Origin: Zeugodacus cucurbitae
Taxonomy: Eukaryota; Arthropoda; Insecta; Diptera; Tephritidae
Length of the DNA stretch: 64,000 bases
Reading direction: 5' to 3'
Assembly (NCBI RefSeq): GCF_028554725.1
Contig: NC_071670.1
Span: 74,779,484-74,843,483, forward strand
Below are positions 1 to 8,422 of the stretch, piece by piece. A program made the position numbers and the translations under genes. The notes beneath the pieces were generated by a model. That model was not told where the DNA came from and did not search any database. It saw only the letters and a list, made by a program, of their open reading frames with translations. Every line of letters begins with the position of its first letter. The first letter of the stretch is position 1.

Positions 1-160
1 CACCACCCGGACGCACCCGCTCCTCAGGAGCGTGTCAAAGTGAAAAATTTGGTTTTTATGGTACTCATATGATTGTCACGCTCCTGGTGAAGCTAGGTTC
101 GCCACAAATGGCTCTAATGGTAGCCAATGGAACCTACTAGGTGCCCCAAAGCGTTTGAGC
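1..160 (+). repeat. A monomer, 160 bp (reference copy)
   Basis: Reference A monomer. Visible internal structure: a perfect 7+1+7 palindrome at 18-32 (cgctcct / aggagcg around one c); perfect 10-bp inverted arms at 25-34 and 77-86 separated by 42 bp; an A-tract and T-tract pair (aaaaatttggttttt) at 43-57; a 5-bp stem at 109-113 / 122-126; and a 5+1+5 palindrome acctactaggt at 132-142. Seven CpG sites remain in 160 bp. The length is close to a nucleosome repeat. What binds it, if anything, cannot be read from the sequence. Confidence 0.95.
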
Positions 161-329
161 CACCACCCGGACGCACCCGCTCCTCAGGAGCGTGTCCAAG
201 CGTGTCAAAGTGAAAAGATCGGTTTTATGGTACTCATATGATTGTCACGCTCCTGGTGAAGCTAGGTTCGCCACAAATGGCTCTAATGGTAGCCAATGGA
301 ACCTACTAGGTGGCCCAAAGCGTTTGAGC
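161..329 (+). repeat. B monomer, 169 bp (reference copy)
   Basis: B differs from A mainly by a 10-bp near-perfect tandem duplication, gcgtgtccaa (190-199) followed by gcgtgtcaaa (200-209). It also has gatcgg in place of atttgg, with one fewer A and one fewer T in the flanking tracts, giving net +9 bp. It ends in gtggccc. The A-type palindrome around gctcctcaggagc is kept. B alternates strictly with A to form the 329-bp dimer. Confidence 0.95.
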
Positions 330-489
330 CACCACCCGGACGCACCCGCTCCTCAGGAGCGTGTCAAAGTGAAAAATTTGGTTTTTATGGTACTCATATG
401 ATTGTCACGCTCCTGGTGAAGCTAGGTTCGCCACAAATGGCTCTAATGGTAGCCAATGGAACCTACTAGGTGGCCCAAAGCGTTTGAGC

Positions 490-649
490 CACCACCCGGA
501 CGCACCCGATCCTCACGAGCGTGTCAAAGTGAAAAATTCGGTTTTTATGGTACTCATGTGATTGTCGCGCTCCTGGTGACGCTAGGTTCGCTACCAATGG
601 CTATAATGGTAGCCAATGGAACCTACTAGGTGGCCCAAAGCGTTTGAGC
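490..649 (+). repeat. C monomer, 160 bp (diverged satellite variant)
   Basis: First C monomer of the diverged island. Against A it has cgatcctcacgagcg at the palindrome site, aattcgg, catgtgattgtcgcgctcc, gacgctagg, ttcgctaccaatgg and ctataatgg. Length and order are unchanged, so it is a sequence subfamily of the same satellite. The A-type palindrome pairs at only 5 of 7 positions here. With the following X unit it forms the end of an incomplete preceding 1739-bp HOR copy. Confidence 0.9.
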
Positions 650-786
650 CACCACCCGGACGCTTTTATAGAAGGACTGCAGAAAAGTGATAGTAGTACT
701 ATAACAACTGTAGTAAAGTAGCCTCGCTCACTCTTCCGCATCCCGGTTCATGTGATTGATTGTACGCTCTTTTGGTGCGTTTGAGC
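650..786 (+). repeat. X unit (137 bp): truncated monomer carrying a foreign 86-bp segment
   Basis: Satellite sequence runs for 13 bp (caccacccggacg), is replaced by an unrelated segment at 663-748, then resumes as a damaged monomer tail at 749-786 (catgtgattg, followed directly by gcgtttgagc). The same unit recurs at 2389-2525 and 4128-4264. The foreign part has a perfect 6+1+6 palindrome atagtagtactat at 690-702. I do not recognise its source. It has no terminal repeats or reading frame of note, so it looks like trapped DNA carried along by satellite amplification. Confidence 0.85.
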
Positions 787-1107
787 CACCACCCGGACGC
801 ACCCGATCCTCAAGAGCGCGTCAAAGTGAAAAAATCGGTTTTTGGTGATTGTCGCGCTCCTGGTGATCGTGGAGTGATGGTGGATGGATGAAAAAGTTAG
901 TGCTCGATAGCACCAACATGTATAAATAGAATTCCATCCATCTAGTGCATCCGTTCCATCCGCCAGTGACCACCAAAGGTGCATCATTGGGTGACCATCG
1001 ACATATGGTACTCGTGCGATTGTCGCGCTCCTGGTGACGCTAGGTTCGCTACCAATGGCTCAAATGGTAGCCAATGGAACCTACTAGGTGGCCCAAAGCG
1101 TTTGAGC
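787..1107 (+). repeat. Y unit (321 bp): satellite with foreign 137-bp TATA-containing core, copy 1
   Basis: The satellite 5' part is 787-866 (with aagagcgcg and a short deletion after ggttttt). The foreign core is 867-1003, and the satellite resumes at 1004 with tatggtactcg. The total is one base more than two 160-bp monomers. The core holds tataaataga at 921-930, a small hairpin gtgct-cgat-agcac at 900-913, and repeated ccatcc/ggatgg motifs on both sides of the TATA-like motif. This copy has T at 941 where later copies have C. The core could be a fragment of a transposable element LTR or of a promoter; there is no sign that it is active. Confidence 0.85.
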
Positions 1108-1747
1108 CACCACCCGGACGCACCCGAACCTCACGAGCGTGTCAAAGTGAAAAATTCGGTTTTTATGGTACTCATGTGATTGTCGCGCTCCTGGTGACGC
1201 TAGGTTCGCTACCAATGGCTATAATGGTAGCCAATGGAACCTACTAGGTGGCCCAAAGCGTTTGAGCCACCACCCGGACGCACCCGATCCTCACGAGCGT
1301 GTCAAAGTGAAAAATTCGGTTTTTATGGTACTCATGTGATTGTCGCGCTCCTGGTGACGCTAGGTTCGCTACCAATGGCTATAATGGTAGCCAATGGAAC
1401 CTACTAGGTGGCCCAAAGCGTTTGAGCCACCACCCGGACGCACCCGATCCTCACGAGCGCGTCAAAGTGAAAAAATCGGTTTTTATGGTACTCATGTGAT
1501 TGTCGCGCTCCTGGTGACGCTAAGTTCGCTACCAATGGCTCTAATGGTAGCCAATGGAACATACTAGGTGGCCCAAAGCGTTTGAGCCACCACCCGGACG
1601 CACCCGATCCTCACGAGCGTGTCAAAGTGAAAAAATCGGTTTTTATGGTACTCATATGATTGTCGCGCTCCTGGTGACGCTAAGTTCGCTACCAATGGCT
1701 CTAATGGTAGCCAATGGAACCTACTAGGTGGCCCAAAGCGTTTGAGC

Positions 1748-2068
1748 CACCACCCGGACGCACCCGATCCTCAAGAGCGCGTCAAAGTGAAAAAATCGGT
1801 TTTTGGTGATTGTCGCGCTCCTGGTGATCGTGGAGTGATGGTGGATGGATGAAAAAGTTAGTGCTCGATAGCACCAACATGTATAAATAGAATTCCATCC
1901 ACCTAGTGCATCCGTTCCATCCGCCAGTGACCACCAAAGGTGCATCATTGGGTGACCATCGACATATGGTACTCGTGCGATTGTCGCGCTCCTGGTGACG
2001 CTAGGTTCGCTACCAATGGCTCAAATGGTAGCCAATGGAACCTACTAGGTGGCCCAAAGCGTTTGAGC
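1748..2068 (+). repeat. Y unit, copy 2
   Basis: Same 321-bp structure as the first Y unit: foreign core 1828-1964, tataaatag at 1882-1890. It carries the common C (ccatccacc) that completes a perfect 9-bp inverted pair with ggtggatgg upstream of the TATA-like motif. Confidence 0.87.
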
Positions 2069-2388
2069 CACCACCCGGACGCACCCGATCCTCACGAGCG
2101 TGTCAAAGTGAAAAATTCGGTTTTTATGGTACTCATGTGATTGTCGCGCTCCTGGTGACGCTAGGTTCGCTACCAATGGCTATAATGGTAGCCAATGGAA
2201 CCTACTAGGTGGCCCAAAGCGTTTGAGCCACCACCCGGACGCACCCGATCCTCACGAGCGTGTCAAAGTGAAAAATTCGGTTTTTATGGTACTCATGTGA
2301 TTGTCGCGCTCCTGGTGACGCTAGGTTCGCTACCAATGGCTATAATGGTAGCCAATGGAACCTACTAGGTGGCCCAAAGCGTTTGAGC

Positions 2389-2525
2389 CACCACCCGGAC
2401 GCTTTTATAGAAGGACTGCAGAAAAGTGATAGTAGTACTATAACAACTGTAGTAAAGTAGCCTCGCTCACTCTTCCGCATCCCGGTTCATGTGATTGATT
2501 GTACGCTCTTTTGGTGCGTTTGAGC
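2389..2525 (+). repeat. X unit, copy 2
   Basis: Repeat of the 650-786 unit exactly 1739 bp downstream. Foreign segment 2402-2487, palindrome at 2429-2441, truncated satellite tail to 2525. It closes HOR copy 1. Confidence 0.85.
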
Positions 2526-4264
2526 CACCACCCGGACGCACCCGATCCTCAAGAGCGCGTCAAAGTGAAAAAATCGGTTTTTGGTGATTGTCGCGCTCCT
2601 GGTGATCGTGGAGTGATGGTGGATGGATGAAAAAGTTAGTGCTCGATAGCACCAACATGTATAAATAGAATTCCATCCACCTAGTGCATCCGTTCCATCC
2701 GCCAGTGACCACCAAAGGTGCATCATTGGGTGACCATCGACATATGGTACTCGTGCGATTGTCGCGCTCCTGGTGACGCTAGGTTCGCTACCAATGGCTC
2801 AAATGGTAGCCAATGGAACCTACTAGGTGGCCCAAAGCGTTTGAGCCACCACCCGGACGCACCCGATCCTCACGAGCGTGTCAAAGTGAAAAATTCGGTT
2901 TTTATGGTACTCATGTGATTGTCGCGCTCCTGGTGACGCTAGGTTCGCTACCAATGGCTATAATGGTAGCCAATGGAACCTACTAGGTGGCCCAAAGCGT
3001 TTGAGCCACCACCCGGACGCACCCGATCCTCACGAGCGTGTCAAAGTGAAAAATTCGGTTTTTATGGTACTCATGTGATTGTCGCGCTCCTGGTGACGCT
3101 AGGTTCGCTACCAATGGCTATAATGGTAGCCAATGGAACCTACTAGGTGGCCCAAAGCGTTTGAGCCACCACCCGGACGCACCCGATCCTCACGAGCGCG
3201 TCAAAGTGAAAAAATCGGTTTTTATGGTACTCATGTGATTGTCGCGCTCCTGGTGACGCTAAGTTCGCTACCAATGGCTCTAATGGTAGCCAATGGAACA
3301 TACTAGGTGGCCCAAAGCGTTTGAGCCACCACCCGGACGCACCCGATCCTCACGAGCGTGTCAAAGTGAAAAAATCGGTTTTTATGGTACTCATATGATT
3401 GTCGCGCTCCTGGTGACGCTAAGTTCGCTACCAATGGCTCTAATGGTAGCCAATGGAACCTACTAGGTGGCCCAAAGCGTTTGAGCCACCACCCGGACGC
3501 ACCCGATCCTCAAGAGCGCGTCAAAGTGAAAAAATCGGTTTTTGGTGATTGTCGCGCTCCTGGTGATCGTGGAGTGATGGTGGATGGATGAAAAAGTTAG
3601 TGCTCGATAGCACCAACATGTATAAATAGAATTCCATCCACCTAGTGCATCCGTTCCATCCGCCAGTGACCACCAAAGGTGCATCATTGGGTGACCATCG
3701 ACATATGGTACTCGTGCGATTGTCGCGCTCCTGGTGACGCTAGGTTCGCTACCAATGGCTCAAATGGTAGCCAATGGAACCTACTAGGTGGCCCAAAGCG
3801 TTTGAGCCACCACCCGGACGCACCCGATCCTCACGAGCGTGTCAAAGTGAAAAATTCGGTTTTTATGGTACTCATGTGATTGTCGCGCTCCTGGTGACGC
3901 TAGGTTCGCTACCAATGGCTATAATGGTAGCCAATGGAACCTACTAGGTGGCCCAAAGCGTTTGAGCCACCACCCGGACGCACCCGATCCTCACGAGCGT
4001 GTCAAAGTGAAAAATTCGGTTTTTATGGTACTCATGTGATTGTCGCGCTCCTGGTGACGCTAGGTTCGCTACCAATGGCTATAATGGTAGCCAATGGAAC
4101 CTACTAGGTGGCCCAAAGCGTTTGAGCCACCACCCGGACGCTTTTATAGAAGGACTGCAGAAAAGTGATAGTAGTACTATAACAACTGTAGTAAAGTAGC
4201 CTCGCTCACTCTTCCGCATCCCGGTTCATGTGATTGATTGTACGCTCTTTTGGTGCGTTTGAGC
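2526..4264 (+). repeat. 1739-bp higher-order repeat, copy 2
   Basis: Y 2526-2846 (core 2606-2742), C 2847, C 3007, C' 3167, C' 3327, Y 3487-3807 (core 3567-3703), C 3808, C 3968, X 4128-4264 (foreign segment 4141-4226, palindrome 4168-4180). Order and lengths match copy 1 exactly, with near-identical sequence, so the 1739-bp unit was amplified as a block recently compared with the divergence between its own monomers. Confidence 0.92.
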
Positions 4265-5706
4265 CACCACCCGGACGCACCCGATCCTCAAGAGCGCGTC
4301 AAAGTGAAAAAATCGGTTTTTGGTGATTGTCGCGCTCCTGGTGATCGTGGAGTGATGGTGGATGGATGAAAAAGTTAGTGCTCGATAGCACCAACATGTA
4401 TAAATAGAATTCCATCCACCTAGTGCATCCGTTCCATCCGCCAGTGACCACCAAAGGTGCATCATTGGGTGACCATCGACATATGGTACTCGTGCGATTG
4501 TCGCGCTCCTGGTGACGCTAGGTTCGCTACCAATGGCTCAAATGGTAGCCAATGGAACCTACTAGGTGGCCCAAAGCGTTTGAGCCACCACCCGGACGCA
4601 CCCGATCCTCACGAGCGTGTCAAAGTGAAAAATTCGGTTTTTATGGTACTCATGTGATTGTCGCGCTCCTGGTGACGCTAGGTTCGCTACCAATGGCTAT
4701 AATGGTAGCCAATGGAACCTACTAGGTGGCCCAAAGCGTTTGAGCCACCACCCGGACGCACCCGATCCTCACGAGCGTGTCAAAGTGAAAAATTCGGTTT
4801 TTATGGTACTCATGTGATTGTCGCGCTCCTGGTGACGCTAGGTTCGCTACCAATGGCTATAATGGTAGCCAATGGAACCTACTAGGTGGCCCAAAGCGTT
4901 TGAGCCACCACCCGGACGCACCCGATCCTCACGAGCGCGTCAAAGTGAAAAAATCGGTTTTTATGGTACTCATGTTATTGTCGCGCTCCTGGTGACGCTA
5001 AGTTCGCTACCAATGGCTCTAATGGTAGCCAATGGAACATACTAGGTGGCCCAAAGCGTTTGAGCCACCACCCGGACGCACCCGATCCTCACGAGCGTGT
5101 CAAAGTGAAAAAATCGGTTTTTATGGTACTCATATGATTGTCGCGCTCCTGGTGACGCTAAGTTCGCTACCAATGGCTCTAATGGTAGCCAATGGAACCT
5201 ACTAGGTGGCCCAAAGCGTTTGAGCCACCACCCGGACGCACCCGATCCTCAAGAGCGCGTCAAAGTGAAAAAATCGGTTTTTGGTGATTGTCGCGCTCCT
5301 GGTGATCGTGGAGTGATGGTGGATGGATGAAAAAGTTAGTGCTCGATAGCACCAACATGTATAAATAGAATTCCATCCACCTAGTGCATCCGTTCCATCC
5401 GCCAGTGACCACCAAAGGTGCATCATTGGGTGACCATCGACATATGGTACTCGTGCGATTGTCGCGCTCCTGGTGACGCTAGGTTCGCTACCAATGGCTC
5501 AAATGGTAGCCAATGGAACCTACTAGGTGGCCCAAAGCGTTTGAGCCACCACCCGGACGCACCCGATCCTCACGAGCGTGTCAAAGTGAAAAATTCGGTT
5601 TTTATGGTACTCATGTGATTGTCGCGCTCCTGGTGACGCTAGGTTCGCTACCAATGGCTATAATGGTAGCCAATGGAACCTACTAGGTGGCCCAAAGCGT
5701 TTGAGC
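4265..5706 (+). repeat. 1739-bp higher-order repeat, copy 3, incomplete
   Basis: Y 4265-4585 (core 4345-4481), C 4586, C 4746, C' 4906, C' 5066, Y 5226-5546 (core 5306-5442), C 5547-5706. The expected second C and X are missing and the array passes straight to C'-C'-Y. This is the outcome expected from an unequal exchange between C monomers of different HOR copies. A private base change, catgttattg, lies at 4976. Confidence 0.9.
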
Positions 5707-6026
5707 CACCACCCGGACGCACCCGATCCTCACGAGCGCGTCAAAGTGAAAAAATCGGTTTTTATGGTACTCATGTGATTGTCGCGCTCCTGGTGACGCT
5801 AAGTTCGCTACCAATGGCTCTAATGGTAGCCAATGGAACATACTAGGTGGCCCAAAGCGTTTGAGCCACCACCCGGACGCACCCGATCCTCACGAGCGTG
5901 TCAAAGTGAAAAAATCGGTTTTTATGGTACTCATATGATTGTCGCGCTCCTGGTGACGCTAAGTTCGCTACCAATGGCTCTAATGGTAGCCAATGGAACC
6001 TACTAGGTGGCCCAAAGCGTTTGAGC
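5707..6026 (+). repeat. Two C' monomers after the HOR break
   Basis: C' 5707-5866 (gcgcgtc, catgtg, aacatact) and C' 5867-6026 (gcgtgtc, catatg, aacctact). They keep the internal order of the C'-C' pair in the 1739-bp unit but follow the first C after Y where a second C would be expected. They lead into the chimeric Y unit. Confidence 0.88.
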
Positions 6027-6347
6027 CACCACCCGGACGCACCCGATCCTCAAGAGCGCGTCAAAGTGAAAAAATCGGTTTTTGGTGATTGTCGCGCTCC
6101 TGGTGATCGTGGAGTGATGGTGGATGGATGAAAAAGTTAGTGCTCGATAGCACCAACATGTATAAATAGAATTCCATCCACCTAGTGCATCCGTTCCATC
6201 CGCCAGTGACCACCAAAGGTGCATCATTGGGTGACCATCGACATATGGTACTCGTGCGATTGTCGCGCTCCTGGTGACGCTAGGTTCGCTACCAATGGCT
6301 CTAATGGTAGCCAATGGAACCTACTAGGTGCCCCAAAGCGTTTGAGC
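6027..6347 (+). repeat. Chimeric Y unit joining C-type island to A/B array
   Basis: The 5' part and foreign core (6107-6243, tataaataga 6161-6170) match the other Y units. The last monomer part changes: ttcgctaccaatgg is still island type, but it is followed by ctctaatgg and gtgcccc, the HOR-I A ending, instead of ctcaaatgg and gtggccc. The switch lies between about 6293 and 6331. This is a recombination point between the two satellite families, in monomer register. Confidence 0.88.
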
Positions 6348-6676
6348 CACCACCCGGACGCACCCGCTCCTCAGGAGCGTGTCCAAGCGTGTCAAAGTGA
6401 AAAGATCGGTTTTATGGTACTCATATGATTGTCACGCTCCTGGTGAAGCTAGGTTCGCCACAAATGGCTCTAATGGTAGCCAATGGAACCTACTAGGTGG
6501 CCCAAAGCGTTTGAGCCACCACCCGGACGCACCCGCTCCTCAGGAGCGTGTCAAAGTGAAAAATTTGGTTTTTATGGTACTCATATGATTGTCACGCTCC
6601 TGGTGAAGCTAGGTTCGCCACAAATGGCTCTAATGGTAGCCAATGGAACATACTAGGTGGCCCAAAGCGTTTGAGC

Positions 6677-6795
6677 CACCACCCCGGTTTTTATGGTACT
6701 CATGTGATTGTCGCGCTCCTGGTGACGCTAAGTTCGCTACCAATGGCTCTAATGGTAGCCAATGGAACATACTAGGTGGCCCAAAGCGTTTGAGC
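6677..6795 (+). repeat. Truncated satellite monomer, 119 bp (41-bp deletion)
   Basis: caccacccc is joined directly to ggtttttatgg. The missing part corresponds to about monomer positions 11-50. Both ancestral flanks carry cgg, so a deletion between short direct repeats is likely, with one extra C at the joint. The rest is C'-type. It is the only monomer with this deletion in the window. Confidence 0.85.
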
Positions 6796-6955
6796 CACCA
6801 CCCGGACGCACCCGATCCTCACGAGCGTGTCAAAGTGAAAAAATCGGTTTTTATGGTACTCATATGATTGTCGCGCTCCTGGTGACGCTAAGTTCGCTAC
6901 CAATGGCTCTAATGGTAGCCAATGGAACCTACTAGGTGGCCCAAAGCGTTTGAGC

Positions 6956-7276
6956 CACCACCCGGACGCACCCGATCCTCAAGAGCGCGTCAAAGTGAAA
7001 AAATCGGTTTTTGGTGATTGTCGCGCTCCTGGTGATCGTGGAGTGATGGTGGATGGATGAAAAAGTTAGTGCTCGATAGCACCAACATGTATAAATAGAA
7101 TTCCATCCACCTAGTGCATCCGTTCCATCCGCCAGTGACCACCAAAGGTGCATCATTGGGTGACCATCGACATATGGTACTCGTGCGATTGTCGCGCTCC
7201 TGGTGACGCTAGGTTCGCTACCAATGGCTCTAATGGTAGCCAATGGAACCTACTAGGTGCCCCAAAGCGTTTGAGC
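6956..7276 (+). repeat. Chimeric Y unit, second copy
   Basis: Second copy of the chimeric Y (core 7036-7172, tataaataga 7090-7099), again ending ctctaatgg...gtgcccc. It is the last Y unit in the window. From 7277 on the array is A/B only. Confidence 0.87.
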
Positions 7277-8263
7277 CACCACCCGGACGCACCCGCTCCT
7301 CAGGAGCGTGTCCAAGCGTGTCAAAGTGAAAAGATCGGTTTTATGGTACTCATATGATTGTCACGCTCCTGGTGAAGCTAGGTTCGCCACAAATGGCTCT
7401 AATGGTAGCCAATGGAACCTACTAGGTGGCCCAAAGCGTTTGAGCCACCACCCGGACGCACCCGCTCCTCAGGAGCGTGTCAAAGTGAAAAATTTGGTTT
7501 TTATGGTACTCATATGATTGTCACGCTCCTGGTGAAGCTAGGTTCGCCACAAATGGCTCTAATGGTAGCCAATGGAACCTACTAGGTGCCCCAAAGCGTT
7601 TGAGCCACCACCCGGACGCACCCGCTCCTCAGGAGCGTGTCCAAGCGTGTCAAAGTGAAAAGATCGGTTTTATGGTACTCATATGATTGTCACGCTCCTG
7701 GTGAAGCTAGGTTCGCCACAAATGGCTCTAATGGTAGCCAATGGAACCTACTAGGTGGCCCAAAGCGTTTGAGCCACCACCCGGACGCACCCGCTCCTCA
7801 GGAGCGTGTCAAAGTGAAAAATTTGGTTTTTATGGTACTCATATGATTGTCACGCTCCTGGTGAAGCTAGGTTCGCCACAAATGGCTCTAATGGTAGCCA
7901 ATGGAACCTACTAGGTGCCCCAAAGCGTTTGAGCCACCACCCGGACGCACCCGCTCCTCAGGAGCGTGTCCAAGCGTGTCAAAGTGAAAAGATCGGTTTT
8001 ATGGTACTCATATGATTGTCACGCTCCTGGTGAAGCTAGGTTCGCCACAAATGGCTCTAATGGTAGCCAATGGAACCTACTAGGTGGCCCAAAGCGTTTG
8101 AGCCACCACCCGGACGCACCCGCTCCTCAGGAGCGTGTCAAAGTGAAAAATTTGGTTTTTATGGTACTCATATGATTGTCACGCTCCTGGTGAAGCTAGG
8201 TTCGCCACAAATGGCTCTAATGGTAGCCAATGGAACCTACTAGGTGCCCCAAAGCGTTTGAGC

Positions 8264-8422
8264 CACCACCCGGACGCACCCGCTCCTCAGGAGCGTGTCA
8301 AAGTGAAAAGATCGGTTTTATGGTACTCATATGATTGTCACGCTCCTGGTGAAGCTAGGTTCGCCACAAATGGCTCTAATGGTAGCCAATGGAACCTACT
8401 AGGTGGCCCAAAGCGTTTGAGC
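8264..8422 (+). repeat. Variant B monomer lacking the 10-bp duplication (159 bp)
   Basis: It reads gagcgtgtcaaagtgaaaag without the extra gcgtgtccaa copy, but keeps the B-specific gatcgg and short T tract. It is therefore a B that lost one copy, or never had it, and not an A inserted out of order. The local dimer is 319 bp. Loss by slippage between the two 10-bp direct copies is the simplest reading. Confidence 0.9.

Larger units (their letters stand above)
1..489 (+). repeat. Fragment of 329-bp A-B satellite HOR (HOR-I type)
   Basis: Three monomers in direct orientation: A (1-160), B (161-329) and A' (330-489), each starting at caccacccgg. A carries gtgcccc near its end. A' carries gtggccc, the form found in B and in the neighbouring C monomers. 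The A' 5' part is A-type (cgctcctcagg, gccacaaatgg), so its 3' end may hold the recombination junction with the C-type island that follows. No gene is present; the short open frames are by-products of the repeat. Confidence 0.93.
787..2525 (+). repeat. 1739-bp higher-order repeat, copy 1
   Basis: Unit order: Y 787-1107, C 1108-1267, C 1268-1427, C' 1428-1587, C' 1588-1747, Y 1748-2068, C 2069-2228, C 2229-2388, X 2389-2525. The lengths sum to 1739 (321+4x160+321+2x160+137). Private differences noticed against copy 2 are T941 and A1128 (cgaacc for cgatcc). C' monomers differ from C by aaaaaatcgg, gctaagttcg and ggctctaatgg; the first C' also has aacatact. No gene is present. Confidence 0.92.
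6027..6955 (+). repeat. 929-bp duplicated block, first copy (Y-B-A-truncated-C')
   Basis: Order: chimeric Y (321), B 6348-6516 (169), A 6517-6676 (160, ending aacatact...gtggccc), truncated monomer 6677-6795 (119), C' 6796-6955 (160). The next Y at 6956 has the same chimeric ending, so the block starts to repeat at 929 bp and then continues into the regular A/B array. This is a local duplication at the family boundary. Confidence 0.87.

Noticed and set aside
192..401. Recurring 69-residue open frame (GTG start) in every B-A dimer, over 100 copies
   Set aside because: It spans a B/A monomer boundary of non-coding satellite. Monomer lengths of 160 and 169 bp rotate the frame, there is no promoter or conserved domain, and its uniformity simply mirrors DNA-level identity. 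The open frames of the inverted arm are the same sequence on the other strand.
663..748. Intact insertion element in the X unit
   Set aside because: No terminal inverted repeats or target-site duplication could be identified at the joints, and the segment is too short to encode anything.
921..930. Functional promoter at tataaataga
   Set aside because: There is a motif match only. No open frame or transcript feature follows it, and the sequence is embedded in satellite. It is kept as a finding to test, not annotated as a promoter.
6003..6314. Minus-strand 103-residue open frame across the Y unit
   Set aside because: It covers satellite plus the foreign core, has no recognisable domain, and is shortened in the other Y copies by differences in flanking sequence. 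It is an accidental frame.
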